Shown: piece by piece, positions 43,188 to 51,584 of the stretch
Layout of the letters: every line of letters begins with the position of its first letter
Numbering within the stretch: the first letter of the stretch is position 1
Origin: Chlorobiota bacterium
GTDB taxonomy: Bacteria > Bacteroidota > Ignavibacteria > OLB7
Length of the DNA: 64,000 nt
Direction: 5' to 3'
Assembly: GCA_016710285.1 (NCBI GenBank)
Contig: JADJXR010000001.1
Location: forward strand, 868,001-932,000
Notes under the pieces: generated by a model
What the model was told of the DNA's origin: nothing
The model's database searches: none
What the model saw: only the letters and a program-made list of their open reading frames with translations
Position numbers and translations under genes: made by a program

Positions 43188-44386
43188 CGGGTTGGGGCTG
43201 TGGTCAGCTTCATGGTCTTGTTGGTGGTCTTTCCATCACGAAGAATCTTCATGGTGATGGTGTCCCCAACTTGCGAGTCGGAGATCAAGGCCACCGCGTC
43301 ATCTTCACTTTTGATTGTCTCCCCTTTGATCTCTTTAATCACATCCCCAGGCTCAAGCCCTGCCTGGGCTGCGGGGGAATTTGCGATAATCTCCACCACA
43401 ACCACCCCCTCTTTTTCCTGAAGTTGAAGGTAGCGTGCAATGCGGTCGTCAATCTGCTGGATGTTCATTCCGGTCCAGAAATTGCGGTCAATCCCGTCCC
43501 CCTTTTTCAGCTGCGCGACGATTGCTTTCAGGCGGTTGGTCGGCACGGCAAACCCAATGCCGATGGACCCGGCCCCCATCCCGCTTTGGGCGGTGGAGTA
43601 GATGATGGTGTTCATCCCAATCAGCTCCCCAAGCGCGTTCACCAGCGCGCCGCCGCTGTTGCCGCTGGAAATGGCGGCATCGGTTTGGATCATCCCACGG
43701 TACACCCGCCCATCTTGCGGCTGCAAATTGACTTCGGTGTTGCTGACCACGCCAACGGTGACGGTGGGTTTGGAGTTGATGTCGAACAACCCGAACGGAT
43801 TGCCAAGCGCGATTGCCCACTCCCCAACCACCACGTCGTCGGAGTTCCCGAACTCGATGTACGGAAGGTTCTTCCCCTCAATCTTCAGCAACGCAACGTC
43901 GGTGGTGGGGTCGCTGCCAATTACTTTGGCATCGTACTGCTTACCGTCGGTCATGGTGACGATCACCTTGCTTGCGCGCCCAGCAACGTGATCGTTGGTG
44001 ACCACGTAGCCATCGGGGGAGATGATAAATCCGGAACCAAGCCCATGAAGCTCCTGCTTGAAGGTGCGGCGGCGCGGCCCGTACCGCTGGAAGAACGGGT
44101 CCTGCTCAAAGAACTGATCAAGCAAGCTGCGGTAGCGCATTTCGCGAACCTCGGTAACGTTGATCCCCACCACTGCTGGCGAGACTTTCTGGACGGCGCG
44201 GGTGATGGCGTTGCGGCGGGACCCGGTAACCTCGCTATTGGCGCGGTCAATGGCCGGCGCGTTGGAGGTTCGTGTTCCGGTTGTGCCGTTGTCGCGCGGT
44301 TCCTGGGCGCTGCAGGCCGAAGCCCCCAACGCCAGCAACAGCAGCGGAAGGATGCGGGTTTTATACGCGAATGTTAGTCGGTTCAT
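43184..44386 (-). CDS. DegP/HtrA-family serine protease
   Basis: This is a 400-residue protein from the ATG at 44386. The signal sequence ends near LGASAC (C25), a possible lipoprotein site. The trypsin-like triad is H133 (VVTNDHVAG), D163 (DPTTDVALLKI) and S244 (SSGNSGGALVN). One PDZ domain occupies about 290-390 (QEKEGVVVVEIIANSPAAQ, GLEPGDVIKEI). This is the DegS/DegQ one-PDZ layout. It degrades or senses misfolded periplasmic proteins. The stop overlaps lptB, so envelope quality control and LPS export genes are co-transcribed. A TAATGTTG -7-like element lies upstream (low confidence). Confidence 0.92.
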   Translation of the reverse strand: MNRLTFAYKTRILPLLLLALGASACSAQEPRDNGTTGTRTSNAPAIDRANSEVTGSRRNAITRAVQKVSPAVVGINVTEVREMRYRSLLDQFFEQDPFFQRYGPRRRTFKQELHGLGSGFIISPDGYVVTNDHVAGRASKVIVTMTDGKQYDAKVIGSDPTTDVALLKIEGKNLPYIEFGNSDDVVVGEWAIALGNPFGLFDINSKPTVTVGVVSNTEVNLQPQDGRVYRGMIQTDAAISSGNSGGALVNALGELIGMNTIIYSTAQSGMGAGSIGIGFAVPTNRLKAIVAQLKKGDGIDRNFWTGMNIQQIDDRIARYLQLQEKEGVVVVEIIANSPAAQAGLEPGDVIKEIKGETIKSEDDAVALISDSQVGDTITMKILRDGKTTNKTMKLTTAPTR

Positions 44387-44691
44387 AGCGATTGAGTGGG
44401 AACTGTTGGCATAAATTTTAGCGTGCAACAACATTACCCTAACGGTTATTGAAGGAAAAAATTGAGGAATGCCGCCATGTGTTCGTGGTTCGTCAGGATG
44501 TTGAAGCGGGCGCAATTTACATAATCACCGCAACCAGCGGCATGAAAGGAACGGTGCAGGAAAACTATAGCAGGGGGTGGGGGCGCACGGCAAGAAATTC
44601 CTGCAGTCGCCCCCGTTTACTCTGCTTCGTCGGAGAGGAAACGGGAGCCACAGTGCTTTGGGTTGCTATAGTGGTGGCTTGCTGCCGCGGC
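44387..44691. other. Intergenic region before the protease gene
   Basis: These 305 bases lie between the GAF protein and the protease gene on the minus strand. They contain an imperfect GGGGGCG/CGCCCCC inverted repeat (about 44577-44612) without a T run. No gene, RNA or palindromic repeat unit was seen. Confidence 0.4.
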
Positions 44692-47152
44692 TTAGCTTGC
44701 CGCCGAAAACTCCCGGATTGCTCGCTCGATTGCTTCTGGGACCTTAACATCGTCGGCACTGCGGCGCATTGCCACATTAACCCGCAAGGCCTTCAGGCCG
44801 TGAACGCCTTGAAGGTCGCTAAGGTCAAGGTCCTCAATCGCTGGCTCAATCATTCCGCTGGCGGCAAGGTACTCCAGGTACTGCCGGTACTCCTGCGCCT
44901 CGCGAGGTTGGGAATAGACGATTGCCAATTTCCCCGGCTGCGTCAACCGCTCTCCGGTTCCCTTAATCTCGGCTTTGTCAATCCGCTTTTTCATAATCGC
45001 GTAGCGGATGTTGTAGGCCCCGTCAACATCAAATTGCTTTTCGTCCAGCCGGTAGCTTATTGAGAGGGGCGTTGTTTGGACCAGCACCAAATGGGTGGTG
45101 TCCAGCGGCACGGGAAGGGTGGGTTTCACTTCGTCGGCAAGCCGCGCCGCGCCGCACATCACCAGCAGCTGCCACAGCCGCAGGTTGCGAAGGTAGATGC
45201 TGTTGAACGTGCGGTCGTTCACCAGCGATTGGCCGATGTAGATGCCAAAATCAACGCCGTCGGTTTGGTGTTTTTCAAAGTAGTGGGGGAACATCCGCTG
45301 CGCCCGCTCTTCTTCCGATTCAACAAACGCCGCAATTACCCGGTTGATCGCCGTCACGCTATCCTCAAACTCTTTTCGCTTCCGATACACGGCCCTGACT
45401 TCTGGGTCCAGCGCGGCGTTGTATTCATCAATTCGGGCAGCAACCTCTGGATCGAAATCGCAGATATGGCCGAACAACGACTCCACATCGCTCCGAAGAA
45501 AATCCAACACCCCGGCCTCATCCCCCGAGTGGAGGCCCGACTCGATATGAGCAATTCTATCGTGAACGCGGAACAGAAAGTGATCCAAAATTGGAAGCTG
45601 GCGTGCGGTGCGTGCAGCGTTCAACACGTTGTAGGCAAGCCCCAGTTGCTCGATCAAATCGGCTTGGATTGCGTGGTTCCGATGGTCGGAGGAGCTTCGG
45701 ATATCGCTGACGCTGAACAGCGGATACACGTCGTGGAAGACGATTGGCTCAATCTGGTTTTCGGCCACGGTCCCCTGGCGGGTGATGAACCCTTTTGCGG
45801 CCTCGCGGAACTTCCATTCCACCGCCGGATGCACCGCCGTGTACTGCTGGCGAATCACCGATTGCACCTGGTTCTCCATATCCACCAAACTGCGGTGGAT
45901 CACCATTGAAAACAGCGGGAGAAGCTCGGCCAATTTCAAGGTGTTCAGCTCGGTCAGGTCGCCAGCGTTTGGGGAGTAGATGTTCAATCCGCCGATCAGT
46001 GCGCCGTTGTAGTGAAGCGGCGCAAAGTAGGCGCTTCGGAACCCTTTTGGTCACCACCCCCTCATCGCCTGGTGCGCGTGGGGTTGGCAGCCGCAGCACA
46101 TCTTCAATCACCTGTGGCTTCCCCGTAAGCAATGCTTCCCCGATGGCCGACCCCGCAAGGTCCTGGCGATTGAACTGGAACGATTGGTTCAGCACGCACG
46201 TGTTGGTTTGCAGGTGGCGGGGGTGCTGCGTGCCGTAGTTCAGCACCATCATGGAATCGCCATCCATCGCCACCAATCCAATCACCAAATCCTTCCGGCG
46301 TAAGTATGCCCGGATAATTTCCTGCAAGTGCTGGAACCCTTCGTAGGAGACGATGGTGTTGCTCTGGACCAGTTCGCGCTCCAACGCGCTGACCAACTCA
46401 TGGTCGCTTACGTCAACGGCGTTCACCAGCACAAAGCCTTCAATCCGGAACAGGTCCGGAGGGATTATCGCCTGCCAGGTGTCAATGTCCGTAAGGTTGC
46501 AAAGGATTTGCTGGCGTTGCTCATCGGTCAGCGTTGGCAAGGGGCGCGTGGGGACAAACCGGACAAAGCGCATGTCGAAGCCAATCCGATAGTACTGCAG
46601 GAACTGGCGGTCGGGGTGGGTGATCGGGATAATGATGGACTCCGCAGCAGCATCAATGGCCAGGTTGAAGAACTGGCGTGCGATCCTCACGTATGCCGAA
46701 ATAGTGCGCATACGAATGATCCGCTCCTCATCAAGTTTTGCCTCCAACACACCGCTGTTCTTCCCCTCAAAAAATGTTCGCCGGAATGCTGGGGTGCTGT
46801 AGAACGGAATGGGCTGAAACGGCACAATGGCGGTGGAGTAATCGCGGTCCCAAAATGCTGGTGGGAAGACCAACGACATCAGCCAGTCAACGCTTTCACG
46901 GTGTTGGTCAAGGATTGCAATGTCCTCGATCGGCTCCTGCAACCGTGGGGCGGCCGATAGCCGTTCGTTCAGTTCGGAAACCAGGGAATTAAGGCTTGAG
47001 CGTTGCACGCCGATGTCGCGATTGGCATACTCAATCAGCGGCGCGAAACTAAGAATCGTTTTGAACGGGAAGTGAAGTTTGGTGGGGTCGGCCTCAGCAG
47101 AGGCGGCAGCGGTCGAAGCCGTAGTTGAAACAGCGGTTGTTTTTTTTGCCAT
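44692..47152 (-). pseudogene. GAF-domain protein, split by a one-base frameshift
   Basis: Two adjacent frames read as one protein. The first runs from the ATG at 47152 to about 46045 (LHFPFKTILSFAPLIEYA..., ending GDEGVVTK). The second continues FRSAYFAPLHYNGALIGG and ends at 44692. They meet at a run CCCTTTT (46042-46048) where one surplus base breaks the frame; corrected, the product has 819 residues. The piece around the joint (LAGSAIGEALLTGKPQVIED, then FAPLHYNGALIGGLNIYS) is a GAF domain. The C-terminal 400 residues are helical and soluble, with no kinase or output domain recognised. Function unknown. It may be decayed or mis-sequenced. Confidence 0.75.
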
Positions 47153-47175
47153 GGCTCTGGCGAATTATTGCCGTG

Positions 47176-47215
47176 GATGGTGGGGGAAGGAAGCGGCGAT
47201 CCTTCCCCCACCATC
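47176..47215. terminator. Perfect 16-bp hairpin between typA and the GAF gene
   Basis: GATGGTGGGGGAAGGA pairs exactly with TCCTTCCCCCACCATC over an 8-base loop. It lies 15 bases after the typA stop codon and has no T run on either side. It may be a factor-independent stop, a processing site or an attenuator for the downstream gene. Confidence 0.55.
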
Positions 47216-47230
47216 GTTTGGCTGTTGTTA

Positions 47231-49081
47231 TCACTCGTCGTCGTCAGCTTCGGCACCTTTCCCCGGTTTGTAGGAGCCGCGTGCCGTTGCCGACAGAATT
47301 GCTTTGCGAAGCCTGATGCTTTTTGGCGTCACCTCCACCCACTCATCATCCTTGATGAACTCAATGGCGCGCTCCAGGGTCATCGGCGTGACGGGGGTAA
47401 GAAGGATTCCGTCGTCCTTCCCGCTTGCCCGCATATTCGTCAGTTTTTTCGCTTTGACCACATTAACGTTCAGGTCGTTATCCCTATTGTGTTCGCCAAC
47501 AATCATCCCTTCGTACACCGGTTCCCCGGGGATTGCGAACAGCACACCGCGCGGCTCAAGGTTGAAGAGTGCGTACCCGGTGGCCTCGCCCTGGCGGTCG
47601 CTTACCAAGGACCCGGTCAGCCGTGTGGCGAAGTCGCCGCGGTGTTCCTCGTATCCCTGAAGATAGCTGTTCATGATGCCGGTCCCTTTGGTGTCGGTCA
47701 GGAACTCATTCCGGTAGCCGATAAGCCCGCGCGAGGGGATGGAGAACTCCATCCGAACGCGCCCGGTGCCGTGGTTCACAAGGTTCAGCATCCGCCCTTT
47801 GCGCCGCGAAAGTTTTTCGCTGACAACGCCGATGAACGCTTCGTCGCAGTCAATAAACAGGTGCTCGATTGGCTCAAGCAGCTTCCCTTCTTTCCGCTTG
47901 TAAATCACTTGCGGGCGGCCAACGCTTAGCTCGTAGCCTTCGCGGCGCATCGTCTCAATCAAGATTGCCATTTGGAATTCGCCGCGGCCTTTCACCATGA
48001 AGCTGTCGCGGTCGCTGGCTTGCTCGAACTGGATGCCAACGTTCCGAAGCATCTCACGCTGCAATCGTTCGCGGATTTTTCCGCTTTGCACGTGCTTCCC
48101 CTCGCGGCCAGAAAATGGGGAGGTGTTGATCGAGAACATCATGGAGATGGTTGGCTCGTCAACGGTGATCCGCTTCAGGGCTTTTGGGGCAGACTTCGCG
48201 CAGATGGTGTCGCCAATGTGAACATCCTCAATGCCGGCAAGGATTGCGATGTCGCCAGCTTCAACAAACGGCGCGTCGGCCATTGCAATGCCGTCGTAGG
48301 CTTGCAGCTTCGAGACCCGCAGCGGCGTTACGCCATCTTCCCCCAAGCAAACCAATTCTTCGTTGGATTTCACCGAGCCGTTCATCACTTTGCCGATTGC
48401 CAAGCGGCCAACGTAGTCGCTGTAGCTAAGGTCGCTTACCAGCAGCTGGAACGGCTCGTCGGGGTCGTAGGTTGGTGCCGGGATTTCCCGCACAATCGCC
48501 TCGAACAGGGGTTTCAGCGAGTCGCCGTTCCCCTCCAACTCCGTCTGCGCAATGCCGTCGCGGCCAATGGCGTACAGCACGGGAAAGTCAATTTGTTCGT
48601 CGGTGGCGTCAAGGTCAATGAACAGGTCGTACACCTCGTTCAGGACTTCTTGTGGGCGAGCATCCTTGCGGTCAATTTTGTTCACCACAACGATGATTTT
48701 CTTTTTTCCTTCCAGGGCTTTTTTCAGCACAAAGCGGGTTTGGGGCAGCGGGCCTTCGCTGGCATCCACCAGAAGGATTGCGCCGTCCACCATCATCAGC
48801 GCGCGCTCCACCTCGCCGCCAAAATCGGCGTGGCCCGGGGTGTCAAGGATGTTGATTTTCACATCCTCCCAGTGGACCGAGCAATTTTTCGCGGCGATGG
48901 TGATGCCACGTTCGCGCTCAAGGTCCATGCTGTCCATCACGCGGTTTTCCACGTTCTGGCCGGTCCGGAAGACCCCGCTTTGCCGGAACAGGTGGTCCAC
49001 AAGCGTGGTTTTGCCATGGTCAACGTGTGCGATGATGGCGATATTCCGAAGCCGAGGATTAGAAGCAAGTTGTTTGTTCAT
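47231..49081 (-). CDS. typA: Translational GTPase TypA/BipA
   Basis: This is a 616-residue protein from the ATG at 49081. The G domain has AHVDHGKTTL (P loop), ERERGITIAAK (switch I), DTPGHADFGGEVER (G3) and NKIDR (G4). EF-G-like domains III and V follow. The C-terminal BipA-specific domain includes RSSGKD-type loops (MRASGKDDG) and ends Arg/Lys-rich. TypA binds the ribosome and helps large-subunit assembly and stress growth. All motifs are present. It follows the aminotransferase gene by 135 bases on the same strand. Confidence 0.95.
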   Translation of the reverse strand: MNKQLASNPRLRNIAIIAHVDHGKTTLVDHLFRQSGVFRTGQNVENRVMDSMDLERERGITIAAKNCSVHWEDVKINILDTPGHADFGGEVERALMMVDGAILLVDASEGPLPQTRFVLKKALEGKKKIIVVVNKIDRKDARPQEVLNEVYDLFIDLDATDEQIDFPVLYAIGRDGIAQTELEGNGDSLKPLFEAIVREIPAPTYDPDEPFQLLVSDLSYSDYVGRLAIGKVMNGSVKSNEELVCLGEDGVTPLRVSKLQAYDGIAMADAPFVEAGDIAILAGIEDVHIGDTICAKSAPKALKRITVDEPTISMMFSINTSPFSGREGKHVQSGKIRERLQREMLRNVGIQFEQASDRDSFMVKGRGEFQMAILIETMRREGYELSVGRPQVIYKRKEGKLLEPIEHLFIDCDEAFIGVVSEKLSRRKGRMLNLVNHGTGRVRMEFSIPSRGLIGYRNEFLTDTKGTGIMNSYLQGYEEHRGDFATRLTGSLVSDRQGEATGYALFNLEPRGVLFAIPGEPVYEGMIVGEHNRDNDLNVNVVKAKKLTNMRASGKDDGILLTPVTPMTLERAIEFIKDDEWVEVTPKSIRLRKAILSATARGSYKPGKGAEADDDE

Positions 49082-49216
49082 ACGGAAGCTGTTCGCGTTG
49101 CTGCGTTGCGAATGCCCATGATTAGGCATCCTGATGCTGAAAGCGCGGCAAACTCCGACAGATACAAAAAGCGGGCAAGGTTTTTCGGGCAACAAGACGT
49201 TCCAGCCCGGGGCGGG

Positions 49217-50326
49217 CTACGAAGCAATCACCCCCTTCAACGCCCCCACCAACCGCTCTACATTCTCCGCCGTGGAAGTTGCGCCCATCAGCCCGATTCG
49301 CCAAGCCTGCCCTTTTAATGGGCCAAGCCCGGCTCCAATCTCGATGTTGAATTCCTCCAGCAATCGGCGGCGGGTTTCTGCTTCGTCGCATCCGGCGGGA
49401 ACCGCAGCGGCGTTCAGTTGCGGCAGCCGGTGACCTTCCTGGCCCATCAGCGCAATCCCCATCTCCCCCAACATCCCTTGCAGCAGCAGGTGGTTCTCCC
49501 GGTGCCGTTTCCATCGCGCTTCCAACCCCTCTTCCAACGTCAGCCGTAATGCTTCGTGCAGGGCATAGTTCATGCTGATTGGCGCGGTGTGGTGATACGC
49601 CCGGCTGCTTCCCCAGTAGCCGCTTAGCAGGTTCACATCCAAGTACCAGCTTTGCACCGGCGTGCGGCGGTTTGTGGCGGCCTCCATCGCCCGCGGACCA
49701 AGCGTTACCGGGGCAAGGCCCGGCGGGCAGCTCAGGCATTTTTGCGTTCCGCTGTAGGCTGCGTCAATCCCCCATTCATCAATCCGAACGGGAACGCCCC
49801 CTAGCGAGGTGACGGTGTCAATCACCATCAACGCCCCGGCATTGTGGGCCAGCTGGGCAATCTCGGCAACGGGGGTTAGCACGCCGGTGGAGGTTTCGGC
49901 ATGGACAATGGCAACCATTTTTGGCGAACGCCCGCGCACTGCCTGGGCAATCTGCTCCGGCTCGATGATTCGCCCCCACTCCGCTTCCACGCGAACAACG
50001 GTTGCGCCACACCGCTGGGCAACGTCGGCCATTCTTCCGCCAAACACGCCGTTGATGCCAACAACAACTTCATCGCCTGGCTCAATCAGGTTCACAAAAC
50101 AGAACTCCATCCCCGCGCTTCCGGTGCCGCTTACGGGGAAGGTCATCGGGTTGGATGTCAGGAACACGGCGCGGAGCATCTCCTTCACCTCTTCCATCAA
50201 TCCAACAAAGAGCGGGTCCAGGTGGCCAAGCAGCGGCCGCGACATTGCATCAAGCACCGATTGCGGGACCATGCTGGGACCCGGCCCCATCAGCAGGCGG
50301 TGCGGAGGGTTGAATTGAGCGATCAT
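49217..50326 (-). CDS. Class V aminotransferase (alanine-glyoxylate / serine-pyruvate type)
   Basis: This is a 369-residue PLP enzyme. LMGPGPSMVPQSVL, FPVSGTGSAGMEF, VHAETSTGVLTPV, DTVTSLGGVPV and the PLP lysine in SGTQKCLSCPPGLAP identify alanine-glyoxylate/serine-pyruvate aminotransferases. These convert glyoxylate to glycine with alanine or serine as donor. All cofactor contacts are visible. It follows the universal stress protein gene by 48 bases on the minus strand, so they probably form an operon. The preferred donor and acceptor cannot be fixed from sequence. Confidence 0.93.
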   Translation of the reverse strand: MIAQFNPPHRLLMGPGPSMVPQSVLDAMSRPLLGHLDPLFVGLMEEVKEMLRAVFLTSNPMTFPVSGTGSAGMEFCFVNLIEPGDEVVVGINGVFGGRMADVAQRCGATVVRVEAEWGRIIEPEQIAQAVRGRSPKMVAIVHAETSTGVLTPVAEIAQLAHNAGALMVIDTVTSLGGVPVRIDEWGIDAAYSGTQKCLSCPPGLAPVTLGPRAMEAATNRRTPVQSWYLDVNLLSGYWGSSRAYHHTAPISMNYALHEALRLTLEEGLEARWKRHRENHLLLQGMLGEMGIALMGQEGHRLPQLNAAAVPAGCDEAETRRRLLEEFNIEIGAGLGPLKGQAWRIGLMGATSTAENVERLVGALKGVIAS

Positions 50327-50374
50327 AATCCAAGTGATTGTTTGAAGGTTGATTGTTGCGGTTACGGTTGCTGT

Positions 50375-51298
50375 TTACCGGATCACTTCCACGCTGCACT
50401 CGGCGCGGGTTGCCACCGCCGATGAGACGCTCCCCAGCAGGAACCGCTCCAGGCCGCGGACCCCTTTCGCCCCCAGGAAAATGGTGTCGGCATCCATCCG
50501 TTCTGCTTCCTGCAGCAGCATCTTTTTTGGCGATCCTTCTTGCACCATGATGGAGGTCCCAAGCCCAACCCCTTGCAACCGGCTGGCAACCGAAGCGGCC
50601 ACCCCCTCCATCCGCTCCCGCTCGCGATTGTGGTTTGCGGCAAACCACTCTTCGCTCTCCTCAGATTGCGGCGGGAACGCGGTTGGGAAGTAGAGGTCCA
50701 ACGCCGAAACAATACGGGCTTCCGCCCCTGCGGGCCACCTGCGCGAGGCAACCATTTCCACCATCCGTTCGGAGCCGATGGAGCCATCCACCCCAAGCAG
50801 AAGGCGGGGCGGGCCGCTGCGGCGGTGGGGTTTTGCCCGCCCGATCCGCACGGGGCAATGCGCCTCGGCCAACACTTTGTGCGAGACGCTTCCCAGCAGC
50901 AATCGCCCCAGCATGGAACGCCCTTGCGCGCCAACCACAATCATTTCGGCCCTCCATTCTTCGGCCTGGGCAAGGATTCCCAGCGAAGGGGAATCGGCGT
51001 AGGCTTGGGCGTTGATGGTGGCTGCGGGGAAGCTGTTGCGAAGCAAGTCCGCCCCTTCGTCGGCAATCTGGAACGCCCGCGACAGCTCGCGGCTGGAGCG
51101 TTCGTGAAGGCTACGTAATCCGGTGGGAATGAACTCCGGCAACGGCTCCTGCTCAAGACTTTCCGGCTCGAGCGGGTGCCAAACTTCGGCGACAGTAACC
51201 ACCAGGAAACGGGTGTCGGCATCAAGCCCGGCGGTGGCCAAATCATGCAAGGCCGCAACCGAGGATTTGGAGCCATCAAACGCAAGCAGAACGTTCAT
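50375..51298 (-). CDS. Tandem universal stress protein (two UspA domains)
   Basis: This is a 307-residue protein from the ATG near 51298 (MNVLLAFDGSKSSVAAL); the open frame extends upstream without similarity. Two UspA domains each end in the ATP-binding motif: GAQGRSMLGRLLLGSVSHKV in the first and GAKGVRGLERFLLGSVSSAV in the second. The domain starts are LLAFDGS and LLGVDGS. Such proteins bind ATP and act in stress survival, mechanism often unclear. It is the first gene of an apparent operon with the aminotransferase. It is divergent from the type IX secreted protein gene. Confidence 0.9.
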   Translation of the reverse strand: MNVLLAFDGSKSSVAALHDLATAGLDADTRFLVVTVAEVWHPLEPESLEQEPLPEFIPTGLRSLHERSSRELSRAFQIADEGADLLRNSFPAATINAQAYADSPSLGILAQAEEWRAEMIVVGAQGRSMLGRLLLGSVSHKVLAEAHCPVRIGRAKPHRRSGPPRLLLGVDGSIGSERMVEMVASRRWPAGAEARIVSALDLYFPTAFPPQSEESEEWFAANHNRERERMEGVAASVASRLQGVGLGTSIMVQEGSPKKMLLQEAERMDADTIFLGAKGVRGLERFLLGSVSSAVATRAECSVEVIR

Positions 51299-51543
51299 CA
51301 CAGATTTGGTATCGGAATTGGGAGTTAGGAAAATTGGCCACAAAGAACGGATAATCTTGGAGCGGTGCAAGCGGGCGCAAAGTGGGGAGATAGGGATGGG
51401 AGAATTGCTGGCGGAACGATTTGCATTCTTGGTTGGGATATTCTTTGGCAAGCCCTTGCGCGTTGTGATAGATTCGCCGTATTCTTCGGCCATTGAACTG
51501 CTGCGTGCGATGCCGAACCAATCGCGATGCCATCGCTGCCCGT

Positions 51544-51551
51544 TATCTTTG
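51544..51551 (+). promoter_or_regulatory. Candidate -7 promoter element of the first type IX cargo gene
   Basis: TATCTTTG matches TAnnTTTG, 33 bases before the start codon. The same octamer lies before the second type IX cargo gene (60413-60420). Confidence 0.45.
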
Positions 51552-51584
51552 GCACTCAATCCAACACTCAATCCCGCCGTTGCT

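Noticed and set aside
42887..44377. 496-codon open frame opposite the protease and lptB genes
   Set aside because: Shadow of two well-supported genes on the other strand.
47972..49318. 448-codon open frame opposite typA
   Set aside because: Antisense of an intact TypA with all GTPase motifs; the product has no family-like segment and is His/Gln/Asn-rich.
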